Assembly: GCF_002351485.1 (NCBI RefSeq)
Contig: NZ_NWMW01000002.1
Coordinates: forward strand, 62,001 to 126,000
Direction of reading: 5' to 3'
DNA: 64,000 nt
Source of the DNA: Sphingomonas spermidinifaciens
GTDB taxonomy: Bacteria; Pseudomonadota; Alphaproteobacteria; Sphingomonadales; Sphingomonadaceae
Made by a program: the position numbers and the translations under genes
Notes under the pieces: model-generated
Seen by the model: the letters and a program-made list of their open reading frames with translations, nothing else
What the model was told of the DNA's origin: nothing
Databases searched by the model: none
Shown: positions 16,148 through 26,645 of the stretch, in pieces
Layout of the letters: every line of letters starts with the position of its first letter
Position numbering within the stretch: position 1 is the first letter of the stretch

Positions 16148-17203
16148 ATGCGCACGATCAAGGGACCGGCGATCTTCCTCGCCCAGTTCGCGGGCGACAA
16201 TGCGCCTTATAACAGCCTCGATACCATCGCCGATTGGGTCGCCGGCATGGGCTACAAGGGCATCCAGATCCCCAGCTGGGACGGACGCCTGTTCGACCTC
16301 GACAAGGCGGCCGAGAGCCAGACCTATTGCGACGAGGTGAAGGGCCTGCTTGCCGACAAGGGGCTCGAGATCACCGAGCTGTCGACGCACCTTCAGGGCC
16401 AGCTTGTCGCCGTGCATCCCGCCTATGACGCGCAGTTCGACGGCTTCGCGCCGGCGGCGGTCCACGGCAATCCCAAGGCGCGGCAGGCATGGGCGGTCGA
16501 TCAGGTGAAGAAGGCTGCCCTCGCCAGCCGCCGGCTGGGCCTCACCGCGCACCCGAGCTTCTCGGGGGCGCTCGCATGGCCGTACATCTATCCCTGGCCG
16601 CAGCGGCCCGCGGGGCTGGTCGAGGACGCGTTCGACGAACTCGCGCGGCGATGGAAACCGATCCTCGACGTGTTCGATGAGAACGGCGTCGATCTCGCCT
16701 TCGAAATCCATCCGGGCGAGGATCTGCACGACGGCGTGACGTTCGAGATGTTCCTCGATCGCGTGGGCGGCCATGCGCGCTGCAACATGCTGTTCGATCC
16801 CAGCCATTATGTGCTGCAGCAGCTCGACTATCTGGCGCACATCGACATCTATCACGAGCGCATCAAGTGCTTCCACGTGAAGGATGCCGAGTTCAACCCG
16901 ACCGGCCGGTCGGGCGTCTATGGCGGCTATCAGGGTTGGGTCGACCGCCCCGGTCGCTTCCGTTCGCTGGGTGACGGGCAGGTCGATTTCGGTGCGATCT
17001 TCTCGAAGATGGCGCAGTACGATTTCGCCGGCTGGGCGGTGCTCGAATGGGAATGCGCGCTGAAGCATCCCGAACAGGGTGCGGCCGAGGGTGCGCCGTT
17101 CATCGACGCGCACATCATCCGCGTGACCGAGCATGCGTTCGACGATTTCGCCGCCGGCGGCGCCGATCGCGAACTCAACAAGCGGATCATGGGCATCGAC
17201 TGA
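16148..17203 (+). CDS. Sugar phosphate isomerase/epimerase-like TIM-barrel protein
   Basis: Xylose-isomerase-like TIM barrel of 351 residues, longer than the Hyi type. Putative metal ligands are E186 (AFEIHPGED), D217 (FDPSHY), H243 (FHVKDAEF) and E300 (LEWECA). The loop around GVYGGYQGWVDRPGRF (256-271) is typical of a subgroup found beside Gfo/Idh dehydrogenases. It is tightly linked with the preceding dehydrogenase (11 bp, RBS GAGGAGTAGG) and the following transporter (1 bp). It probably isomerises or epimerises a keto sugar made by that dehydrogenase. It does not look like a second deglycosidase alpha subunit, since no beta-subunit gene follows. Exact reaction unknown. Confidence 0.85.
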   Translation: MRTIKGPAIFLAQFAGDNAPYNSLDTIADWVAGMGYKGIQIPSWDGRLFDLDKAAESQTYCDEVKGLLADKGLEITELSTHLQGQLVAVHPAYDAQFDGFAPAAVHGNPKARQAWAVDQVKKAALASRRLGLTAHPSFSGALAWPYIYPWPQRPAGLVEDAFDELARRWKPILDVFDENGVDLAFEIHPGEDLHDGVTFEMFLDRVGGHARCNMLFDPSHYVLQQLDYLAHIDIYHERIKCFHVKDAEFNPTGRSGVYGGYQGWVDRPGRFRSLGDGQVDFGAIFSKMAQYDFAGWAVLEWECALKHPEQGAAEGAPFIDAHIIRVTEHAFDDFAAGGADRELNKRIMGID

Positions 17204-17204
17204 G

Positions 17205-18677
17205 GTGAACGACCCGGCGAAGCTCGGCTGGGGCACGCGCATCGGCTTCATGGCCTGCGCGATGCCCGAGCTCATCAAGAGCTTCGCCTGGGACGCCTTC
17301 GTCCTCTTTTTCTATGCGCAGGTGGTCGGGCTCGATGGCTATCGCATCGGCCTGGCGCTGGCGATCATCCTCGTCTTCGATGCAGTCGCCGATCCCTATA
17401 TCGGCGCGCTGTCCGATCGGATGGATCGCGCGCCGCTCGGGCGGCGGCACACGCTGATGGCCGCCGCGGTGCTGCCCTTCGCGGTCGGCATCGCGCTGGT
17501 CTTCGCGCCGCCCCAAGGGATGGGGCAGTGGCAGACCTTTGCCTGGCTGCTCGGCTTCGGGCTGCTCGCCCGGGTCGGCATCTCGTTCTGGACGGTGCCC
17601 GCCTATGCGATGGGCGGCGAGCTGACGCGCGATGCGGGCGAGCGCAACCTCGTTGCGGTGATGCGCAACCTCGGCAACCAGCTGGCGATCCTGACGGTGC
17701 CGTGGATTGCCTTCTCGGTGTTTTTCGTGGCGAGCCCCGGCTTTGCCAAGCCGCAGCTCAATCCCGCGCCCTATCCGGGCTTCGGCCTGTTCGTGGCGTT
17801 ACTCGGCGCGGCGCTGATGGTCGTCGGGCTGGTCGGCACGCGGGCGCGGATGCGCGCGATCGAGGCGGCGGATCGCGGGATCACCGAAAGGAGCGCGATC
17901 GAGACGCTGCCGCAGCTCCTCCGGCGCCTCGTCGCGGCGATCCGGACGACGCCCAATATCGGCCGCCTGCTGATGGTCGCGCTGCTCGTCCTGTTCACCA
18001 ATTCGGTGGTCAATCAGCTGACGCTGCACCTCTCCACCTATTTCTGGCAGCTCGATGGCGGCTGGACGCAGCGGCTGCTGCTGGCGGGCACGTTCGGCTC
18101 GATCGCGGCGATGTTCCTCGCACCGGCGTGGATGAGGCGGGTGGGCACGCGGTTCGCGATGGTGAGCGGCCTGATCGCGTTCTTCGTCGTGCAGGTCGCG
18201 GCGGTGCTGCTGCCATTACTCGGTCTTGCGCCGGCGGCTGGGACGTTCGCGATCGGCGCGTTCGTGTGCGCTGCGCGGGTGCTGGGGGGCTTCGCCTATG
18301 GCCTCTATGTCGTGCCTTTCAACACCGTCACCTACGACATCGGTGACGAGCACGAGGCGAATACCGGCGTGCCGCAGCAGGGGCTGGTCGCAAGCTTCAT
18401 GTTCATCGGATTGCAGGTGGGCAGCGGCCTCGTTGCGCTGCTGGCGGGGTCGTTCCTGGGGATCATCGACTTCCCGGCGGGGGTGCCGGTCGATCAGGTG
18501 CCCGCCGGCAAGGTGCGTGCGCTCGCCTGGTTCGTCGCCGGGCTGATCGTCGTGGCGGGCGCGGCTATGGCGTGGCTGGTCGGGCGGTTCGACGTGTCGG
18601 CGGAAAAGCAGGCGGAAATCCGGCGCGTGCTCGCGGAGCGGCGTCAGGCCACCACGAAATCTGCACCCGCGCCGTAG
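17205..18677 (+). CDS. MFS transporter, GPH/SLC45-like sugar symporter
   Basis: Inner-membrane permease of 490 residues with about twelve hydrophobic segments and the loop GALSDRMDRAPLGRRHTLM (motif A type) near residues 65-83. The N-terminus GWGTRIGFMACAMPELIKSF resembles GPH or sucrose-type carriers found next to Gfo/Idh dehydrogenases in sphingomonads. The GTG immediately after the upstream stop is the best start, since no nearer ATG has a ribosome site. It is the last gene of the operator 4 transcript, and its end overlaps the convergent gene at 18644 by 34 bp. It probably imports a glycoside or monosaccharide. Confidence 0.83.
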   Translation: MNDPAKLGWGTRIGFMACAMPELIKSFAWDAFVLFFYAQVVGLDGYRIGLALAIILVFDAVADPYIGALSDRMDRAPLGRRHTLMAAAVLPFAVGIALVFAPPQGMGQWQTFAWLLGFGLLARVGISFWTVPAYAMGGELTRDAGERNLVAVMRNLGNQLAILTVPWIAFSVFFVASPGFAKPQLNPAPYPGFGLFVALLGAALMVVGLVGTRARMRAIEAADRGITERSAIETLPQLLRRLVAAIRTTPNIGRLLMVALLVLFTNSVVNQLTLHLSTYFWQLDGGWTQRLLLAGTFGSIAAMFLAPAWMRRVGTRFAMVSGLIAFFVVQVAAVLLPLLGLAPAAGTFAIGAFVCAARVLGGFAYGLYVVPFNTVTYDIGDEHEANTGVPQQGLVASFMFIGLQVGSGLVALLAGSFLGIIDFPAGVPVDQVPAGKVRALAWFVAGLIVVAGAAMAWLVGRFDVSAEKQAEIRRVLAERRQATTKSAPAP

Positions 18678-19180
18678 AAGCGAACCGTCCCGCCCGCATC
18701 GCCGCCGCTGACGCCGACCGACAGTTGCAGCCCGAAGCGGAGCCGCAATGGTGCGGCGAGCGGCAGCTCGGTCAGTCGCCGGGCAGTTGCGGGATAATAT
18801 TCGCGCCACTGCTCGGGCGGATCGAAGGGAACGGGGACCGAGGGCGGCGGTGTCCCCGGCGGCGTCAGCGGCAGGCGCTCCATGCCGCCATGCTGGAGCA
18901 CGACCCAGTGGATCGACGCGCCGTCGAGCGTCTCCCACAAGAGTGACACGCCGGTGCAGGCGAGCGGCTCGCCATTGTGATGGACCGAGGTCGGGATGGG
19001 AAAGTGAAACCAAACGTCGCGGCCCGGATGGAGGCGGAAGGCGGAGAAAAAGCCGCGATTATAGCCCGCCTGTTCCGACCAGGCGGCGCCATCGACGGGC
19101 AGGAACACGCCCGGCCCGCATTCCTGCGGCACGACGGCGGCCGAGGGCACCCAGACGCTTTCGACGATCTTCACGCCCAT
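18644..19180 (-). CDS. Hypothetical protein, DUF6623-like
   Basis: Protein of 178 residues with no signal peptide and no catalytic motif that I recognise. The stretch NRGFFSAFRLHPGRDVWFHFPIPTS (residues about 41-65, read in two parts: NRGFFSAFR and WFHFPIPTS) resembles the DUF6623 beta-sandwich group, but this is from memory. The start overlaps the end of the thioredoxin-like gene by 10 bp, so the two are co-translated, and both lie to the left of operator 5. A role in handling the aromatic glycoside or its aglycone is guilt by association only. An earlier in-frame start at 19204 is possible but less well placed. Confidence 0.6.
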   Translation of the reverse strand: MGVKIVESVWVPSAAVVPQECGPGVFLPVDGAAWSEQAGYNRGFFSAFRLHPGRDVWFHFPIPTSVHHNGEPLACTGVSLLWETLDGASIHWVVLQHGGMERLPLTPPGTPPPSVPVPFDPPEQWREYYPATARRLTELPLAAPLRLRFGLQLSVGVSGGDAGGTVRFYGAGADFVVA

Positions 19181-19779
19181 GACGGATCCTTGCCTTCCTT
19201 CCACTTGATCGAGCAGCCGGCGCTCGGTCGTTGCGGCTCAGGCACCGGCCGCCCGGCGAGCACCGCGTCGACCGCCGCGCGCATGTCCTCGCCGGTGACG
19301 GGCAGGTCGGTGCGCAGCGGTACGCCGGGCAGCGGCGGGCGGTTGATCTTGGGCCGGCTCGCGTCGAACTGACCGGCATAGGCGAGCGTGCGGTCGGGAC
19401 CGTAGAGGAAGAAGTCGGGCGTGCAGATCGCGCCATAGGCGAGCGCGACGGCCTGATCGCCGTCGTAGAGATAGGGGAAGGTAAAGCCGTATCGCGCGGC
19501 AAACGGCCCCATATGCTCGAACCCGTCCTCGGGGAACTCGGCGGTGTCGTTCGAGCTGATCGCGACGACCTGTAGCCCGCGGTCCGCATAGTCGCGCGCG
19601 AACGCGGCGAAGGCGTCGGCAATGTGCAGCACGAACGGACAATGATTGCAGATGAAGGCGACAAGCAGCGCGGGGCTCACATCGAACTCGGCGCAGGTGC
19701 GGATCCGTCCCTCGGTATCGGGCAGCACGAAATCGGGCGCGCGCTTGCCCCCGTCCACCTGTCGCGACTGGCGAAGCAT
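19171..19779 (-). CDS. Thioredoxin-fold (AhpC/TSA-like redoxin) family protein
   Basis: Redoxin-like protein of 202 residues. Order of elements: APDFVLPDTEGR, the strand LLVAFICNHCPFV with C44 and C47 (CxxC), VVAISSNDTAEFPEDG, and the cis-Pro region AYGAICTPDFFLYG. This CNHCPF subgroup occurs widely in cytoplasmic thioredoxin-like proteins of unknown role. ATG 19779 is preferred to GTG 19788 because GGGAGAG is correctly spaced for it. The gene is divergent from the GMC dehydrogenase pair, with operator 5 in between, so it may protect against or participate in oxidative chemistry of the pathway. Confidence 0.85.
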   Translation of the reverse strand: MLRQSRQVDGGKRAPDFVLPDTEGRIRTCAEFDVSPALLVAFICNHCPFVLHIADAFAAFARDYADRGLQVVAISSNDTAEFPEDGFEHMGPFAARYGFTFPYLYDGDQAVALAYGAICTPDFFLYGPDRTLAYAGQFDASRPKINRPPLPGVPLRTDLPVTGEDMRAAVDAVLAGRPVPEPQRPSAGCSIKWKEGKDPSWA

Positions 19780-19798
19780 TCTTGCCACTCTCCCGAAA

Positions 19799-19814
19799 TA
19801 GAATTATCGTTCTG
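19799..19814. promoter_or_regulatory. Operator 5, palindrome TAGAA-N6-TTCTG
   Basis: Sequence TAGAATTATCGTTCTG, 20 bp from the start of the redoxin gene and 48 bp from the Tat-signal dehydrogenase subunit gene. One base of the right half departs from the consensus (TTCTG for TTCTA). Positioned to control both divergent transcripts. Confidence 0.7.
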
Positions 19815-19861
19815 ATATAGGCCGTGCGAGACGTGAGGCAAGCACGAAGCGGGAGAGGCGA

Positions 19862-20500
19862 GTGGCGAGCGAATCTGGCCGGGGGTGGAACCGGCGTGAT
19901 TTCATGGGCGCGGCGGCGCTGCTGGCGATGGTGGTGGGCGTGCCTGCGGGCGCCGCGATCTGGGCGAAGGTGGAGGACGACGACGCGCCGACCGACCGTC
20001 AGCGCGCGATGATGCGCGAAGTGGCGCAGATCGTAATTCCCAAGACCGGCACGCTCGGCGCGGGCGAGGTGGGGGCGGGCGATTTCGTCATCCTCGCGCT
20101 CGCGCACGGGCTTGACGGGACACGCGATCCGGGCGCGGCGGCAGCGATCCCGGCGGGGATGACGGTGCCGCGCCGGCCCGACGGCAGCCTGCGCCACCTC
20201 GACTGGCTAGAGGCCGAACTCGACCGACGGGCGAAAGGCAACTGGGCAGGCAAGGATGGTGCGGCGAAGACCGCCGCCGTCGCAGCGCTCGATGCCGAAG
20301 CCTATGGCGGCGACGGCCGTGCGCCGCACCCATGGAAGGCGATCAAGGGCCTGATCCTGACGGGATATTACACCAGCGAAGTCGGCGGGTCTCAGGAGCT
20401 TCGCTACGAGCCCGTACCCGGCCGCTTCGACCCCGCGCTGCCCATGAGCCCGGGCACGCGCGCCATTTCCAACGACTGGACCGCGGTGGACTTCGGATGA
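19862..20500 (+). CDS. Gluconate 2-dehydrogenase subunit 3 family protein (small subunit of GMC dehydrogenase)
   Basis: Small partner subunit of 212 residues. An N-terminal twin-arginine signal (RRDFMG at 11-16, followed by a hydrophobic stretch) should carry it, and with it the folded flavoprotein, to the periplasm. The family is found as the gamma or hitch-hiker chain of gluconate, glucose and glucoside 3-dehydrogenases. Starts with GTG behind GGAGAGG, and its stop overlaps the GMC start (ATGA), so the subunits are made together. The GMC subunit lacks its own export signal, which fits Tat co-export. Role: assembly and export of the sugar C3 or C2 dehydrogenase. Confidence 0.9.
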   Translation: MASESGRGWNRRDFMGAAALLAMVVGVPAGAAIWAKVEDDDAPTDRQRAMMREVAQIVIPKTGTLGAGEVGAGDFVILALAHGLDGTRDPGAAAAIPAGMTVPRRPDGSLRHLDWLEAELDRRAKGNWAGKDGAAKTAAVAALDAEAYGGDGRAPHPWKAIKGLILTGYYTSEVGGSQELRYEPVPGRFDPALPMSPGTRAISNDWTAVDFG

Positions 20501-22191
20501 GCGACATGGATTTCGATGCGATCGTCGTGGGATCGGGCATCACCGGCGGCTGGGCGGCGAAGGAGCTGACCGAGGCGGGGCTCAAGGTCCTGCTGCTCGA
20601 ACGCGGGCGGATGATCGAGCATCAGACGGGCTATGGGAACGAGACCAAGGCGCCGTGGGAGATGCCGTTCCGCGGCGTCGGCGATGCCGAACTCTACGCT
20701 CGCGAATATGCGGTGCAGGTGAAGAACCGGCACTTCAACGAGTATACGCAGGACCATTTCGTCAACGACGCGGCGAACCCCTATGTCACCGCGCCCGGCA
20801 CCGACTTCACCTGGTTCCGCAGCTATCAGCTCGGCGGGCGATCGCTGACCTGGGGACGGCAGAGCTATCGCTGGTCGGATTACGACTTTGGCGCGAACAA
20901 GCGAGACGGGCACGGCACCGACTGGCCGATTCGCTATGCCGACCTCGCGCCCTGGTATGACAAGGTCGAGGAGTTCATCGGCGTGTCGGGGGCCGCAGAA
21001 GGTCTGCCGCAGCTGCCCGACGGCCGGTTCCAGCCGCCGATGGCGCTCAACGTCGTCGAGCAGGCGGCGCGCGAGAAGATCATGGCGCGCTGGCCCGAGC
21101 GGCGGCTCACGATCGGCCGCACCGCCAACCTGACTGTCGCCAAGGACGAGGAAGGCCGCGCGGCGTGCCAGAACCGCTCGATTTGCGCACGCGGCTGTTC
21201 GTACGGCGCCTACTTCTCGACGCAGAGCTCGACGCTGCCCGCCGCGCAGAAGACCGGGCGGCTGACGCTCGTCACCGACGCGGTGGTCGAGAAGGTCGAT
21301 TACGATCCCAAAACCCGCCGCGCGACCGGCGTGCGCTGGATCGACACCAGGACAAAGGCACGCAAACAGGCAACCGCGCGGATCGTGTTCCTGAACGCCG
21401 GGGCGTTCAACTCGGTCCACCTGCTGCTCAACTCCGCGAGCGAGGCGATGCCGCAGGGGCTCGCCAATTCGAGCGGGGTGCTGGGCAAGCACATCATGGA
21501 CCATGCGAGCACGCTGTCGGCGATCGCGATGATGCCGGGGTTCGAGGGCTATACGACCTTCGGCAACCGACCGACCGGCGTCGTCATCCCGCGCTTTCGC
21601 AACATGGAGACGATCGACGGCAAGGGGCATAGCCGCGGCTTTTCGTATCAGGGCGGCGCGCTGCAATCGGGCTGGACGCGCGGCAAGCGCGAGGGCGGGA
21701 TCGGCGCGGACTACAAGAACGGCCTGCAGGCGCCGGGGCCGTGGCGGATGGTCCTCGTGGCCTTCGCCGACTGTATGCCGCGAGCCACGAACCGCCTGAC
21801 GCTGAGCAAGACCAAGGTCGATGCCAACGGCCTGCCCGCGCTGGAGATCGCCTTCGCCTTCGGGGCGGAGGAAAAGGCCGCGCTGGCCGACGCCAGGGCG
21901 GAGGCGGCGGCGATGCTGACCCATGCGGGCGGGCAGGTGATCATGGGGCTCGACAGCCCCAATCCGGGCGGCGGCGCGATCCACGAGATGGGCGGGGCGC
22001 GGATGGGGCTCGATCCCAAGACGTCGGTGCTCGACCGCTTCAGCCGCGCGCACGATGCGGGCAATTTGTTCGTCACCGACGGCGCGCAGATGAGTTCGTC
22101 GGCGTGCCAGAACCCGTCGCTCACCTATATGGCGCTGACGGCCCGCGCCGCCGCGCACGCGGTCGAGCGGTTGAAGGCGGGGGCGCTTTAG
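20497..22191 (+). CDS. GMC-family FAD dehydrogenase, candidate glycoside 3-dehydrogenase
   Basis: Flavoprotein of 564 residues. FAD-binding VVGSGITGGWAA (9-20), the flavin motif LGGRSLTWG, and the C-terminal catalytic pair in IHEMGGARMG (H496) and CQNPSLT (N539), the His/Asn couple of pyranose-type GMC enzymes. A cysteine cluster CQNRSICARGC (about 220-230) could hold an iron-sulfur centre as in FAD glucose dehydrogenases; this is uncertain. GMC enzymes of this branch oxidise C3 of glucosides, and the soil C-glycoside oxidase CarA is also a GMC protein. Here it would make the 3-keto-C-glycoside required by the deglycosidase. Fused by a 4-bp overlap to its Tat small subunit. Whether it works on C3 or C2 is not proven by sequence. 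Confidence 0.88.
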   Translation: MSDMDFDAIVVGSGITGGWAAKELTEAGLKVLLLERGRMIEHQTGYGNETKAPWEMPFRGVGDAELYAREYAVQVKNRHFNEYTQDHFVNDAANPYVTAPGTDFTWFRSYQLGGRSLTWGRQSYRWSDYDFGANKRDGHGTDWPIRYADLAPWYDKVEEFIGVSGAAEGLPQLPDGRFQPPMALNVVEQAAREKIMARWPERRLTIGRTANLTVAKDEEGRAACQNRSICARGCSYGAYFSTQSSTLPAAQKTGRLTLVTDAVVEKVDYDPKTRRATGVRWIDTRTKARKQATARIVFLNAGAFNSVHLLLNSASEAMPQGLANSSGVLGKHIMDHASTLSAIAMMPGFEGYTTFGNRPTGVVIPRFRNMETIDGKGHSRGFSYQGGALQSGWTRGKREGGIGADYKNGLQAPGPWRMVLVAFADCMPRATNRLTLSKTKVDANGLPALEIAFAFGAEEKAALADARAEAAAMLTHAGGQVIMGLDSPNPGGGAIHEMGGARMGLDPKTSVLDRFSRAHDAGNLFVTDGAQMSSSACQNPSLTYMALTARAAAHAVERLKAGAL

Positions 22192-22212
22192 GTTCGTCCG
22201 TGACGCCTCAGA

Positions 22213-23424
22213 TCAGGCCAGCACCCCCGTCAGCAGCTTGGGTCGATCGCCACTTTCGCCGCGAGCTTCGGCCATGAAGCGGGCCTTCAAGGGCGCGATC
22301 GCATCGACCGCGCCGATGCCGAAGCGGCGCACGGCCGACGCCGCCTTGCCCGGCACGCCGAACAGGCGAGTGAGTGTGTCTGTCGCGCCCGCGACCATCA
22401 GCGTGTCGAGTCCGCGCCACCGCTCATAGCGCTTCAGGAGCTCGGCATCGCCGACGTCAAGGCCCAGGCGCTTGCCCTCGACCAGCACCTGCACCAGCGC
22501 CGCCACGTCGCGGAAGCCGAGGTTGAGGCCCTGGCCCGCGATCGGGTGGATGCCGTGGCCGGCATCGCCGACAAGGACCAGCCGCTCCGCCGTCAGGCGC
22601 GCGGCGTGGTGGAAGCCGAGCGGATAGCTGGTGCGCGGGCTGACCGGGCCGAGCGCGCCGAGGAACCCGCCCATCCGTTTCGCCGCCTCGGCCAGCCAGG
22701 CACGATCGGACAGCTTGAGCATGCCGGGCGCGTCCTTTGCATCGACCGTCCAGACCAGCGCCGAGCGATGGCCGCGTGCGTCGTCGGTGAGCGGCAGGAT
22801 CGCGAAGGGGCCCGCGGGGTAGAAGATCTCGTAGGCGCAGTCGCCGTGCGCGTGTTCGTGGTTGAAGGTCGCGATCATCGCGACATGGTCGTACTGCCAG
22901 CGCGCGACGTTGATCCCGGCGGCCTCGCGAGTCGGTGAGCGGCGTCCCTCGGCGGCGACGAGCAGCCGGGCCTTGACCACCGATCCGTCGTCGAGCGTCG
23001 CGGTGACGCCGGCCGGGCCGCGGTCGATCGAGACGGCGCGGCGCTGCATCCTGAGATCGACCTGCGGCGCCTCGCTCGCGGCGGCGTGGAGTGCGCGGCG
23101 CAGCGTGCGGTTCTCGTACATCGTGCCAAGCGCGCCATCGTCCTCGTCCGGCACGAAGTCGAGCTTGCCCGGCGCCAGCCCGTCGGACACGCGGATCGAT
23201 AGGATCGGATTGCCCTCGCCCGTCAGCCGGGCGCCGACGCCGATCGCGTCGAGCATCCGGTGACTGGCGCTCGCCACGGCAGAGGCACGGCCGTCATGGC
23301 CGGGCGCGAGGATCGCCGCCGGGTCGGCGGGATCGACGACGATGCTGGTCAGGCCATGCGCGGCGAGCGCGGTCGCGAGCGTCGTGCCGACCAGGCCCGC
23401 GCCAAGGATGAGGACATCGGTCAT
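22213..23424 (-). CDS. UbiH/UbiF/COQ6-family FAD monooxygenase
   Basis: Class A flavin hydroxylase of 403 residues, probably in ubiquinone biosynthesis. Dinucleotide fold VLILGAGLVGTTLA (4-17), and the second FAD motif LVGDAGHGIHPIAGQGLNLG (about 286-305), which is the UbiH/COQ6 signature. It hydroxylates the quinone ring with NAD(P)H and O2. It lies convergent to the GMC gene and divergent from ftsK, a common arrangement in sphingomonads, so it belongs to the housekeeping chromosome rather than the regulon. It could instead be an accessory aromatic hydroxylase; the position argues for ubiquinone. Confidence 0.88.
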   Translation of the reverse strand: MTDVLILGAGLVGTTLATALAAHGLTSIVVDPADPAAILAPGHDGRASAVASASHRMLDAIGVGARLTGEGNPILSIRVSDGLAPGKLDFVPDEDDGALGTMYENRTLRRALHAAASEAPQVDLRMQRRAVSIDRGPAGVTATLDDGSVVKARLLVAAEGRRSPTREAAGINVARWQYDHVAMIATFNHEHAHGDCAYEIFYPAGPFAILPLTDDARGHRSALVWTVDAKDAPGMLKLSDRAWLAEAAKRMGGFLGALGPVSPRTSYPLGFHHAARLTAERLVLVGDAGHGIHPIAGQGLNLGFRDVAALVQVLVEGKRLGLDVGDAELLKRYERWRGLDTLMVAGATDTLTRLFGVPGKAASAVRRFGIGAVDAIAPLKARFMAEARGESGDRPKLLTGVLA

Positions 23425-23618
23425 GGACCGTGACTTAATGGGCGGACGGACGCTTGGCCACCGGGCTTTGGGGTACCCCCTTCCGTCACTCCGAAACAAG
23501 GGAGGGGCGACAGACTCGGGAGGCGTGAGACGCCCCGCCTGCCGCGCCACCTTGACGCCAACCCCGCACCGGGCGATGATTCTGCGGCAGTTTCAGGGAC
23601 ATTCGGGGGACGTTCGTC

Positions 23619-25943
<2,325 letters not shown>

Positions 25944-26005
25944 ACGGGGAGTTCACCCCGCCTTCATCGCGGAACCGTTAGCCGGCTCGCATGTCTAGGA
26001 CTGCC

Positions 26006-26620
26006 ATGATCCGTTTTGCCCCTGCCGCGGCGCTCGTCGCCGTCGCCGCCGCCATTCCGTCCGCCAGCGCCCAGCAGGGCGACCTTGCCGCCGTGCAGGC
26101 GCATCTGCGCAGCGTCGACAGCATGACTGCGGCGTTCAGCCAGACCGACCGGGCAGGCAAGGTGCTGACCGGTACCCTCACGCTCAAGAAGCCGGGCAGG
26201 ATCCGCTTCCAGTACGAAAAGGGGGTGCCGATCCTGATAGTCGGCGATGGCAAGGCGATCTGGTTCCTCGACTATTCGGTGGGACAGCGGTCGCGCTGGC
26301 CGATCGGCGATTCGCCGCTCGGCGTGCTGATCGATCCCAGCCGCGACATCTCGAAATATGCCAAGGTCGTGCCGAGCGGCAGCCCGAACGTGCTGAGCGT
26401 CGAGGCCTATGACGCCAAGCGGCCCGAATATGGCCGGATCACGATGATCTTCGAGCGGCAGGCATCGGCACCCGGCGGGCTGATGCTGCAAGGGTGGGTC
26501 GCGCTCGATTCGCAAAAGAATCGCACCACCGTCCGCCTCTCGAACCAGCGGTTCAACGTGCCCGTTTCCGACAACACGTTCCGTTTCAACGACCCGCGGA
26601 GGGGAACGCGCCGGAACTGA
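26006..26620 (+). CDS. lolA: Outer-membrane lipoprotein carrier protein LolA-like
   Basis: Periplasmic chaperone of 204 residues that would ferry lipoproteins from LolCDE to the outer membrane. A signal peptide ends at about residue 20 (PSASA-Q). The mature part opens with the LolA pattern VQAHLRSVDSMTAAFSQ, followed by GTLTLKKPGRIRFQY, the most conserved LolA strand. ATG 26006 is preferred to ATG 25991 because AGGA precedes it at the right distance. It follows ftsK, as in many Gram-negative genomes. The C-terminal half is divergent, as usual for alphaproteobacteria. Confidence 0.9.
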   Translation: MIRFAPAAALVAVAAAIPSASAQQGDLAAVQAHLRSVDSMTAAFSQTDRAGKVLTGTLTLKKPGRIRFQYEKGVPILIVGDGKAIWFLDYSVGQRSRWPIGDSPLGVLIDPSRDISKYAKVVPSGSPNVLSVEAYDAKRPEYGRITMIFERQASAPGGLMLQGWVALDSQKNRTTVRLSNQRFNVPVSDNTFRFNDPRRGTRRN

Positions 26621-26645
26621 CAATCTGTTCATCCGTGCGCAAGGT

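Noticed and set aside
16148..17203. A second C-glycoside deglycosidase alpha subunit
   Set aside because: No DUF6379-type gene follows it, and its loop sequences differ from the alpha subunit at 11161. It is better treated as a general sugar isomerase-like protein.
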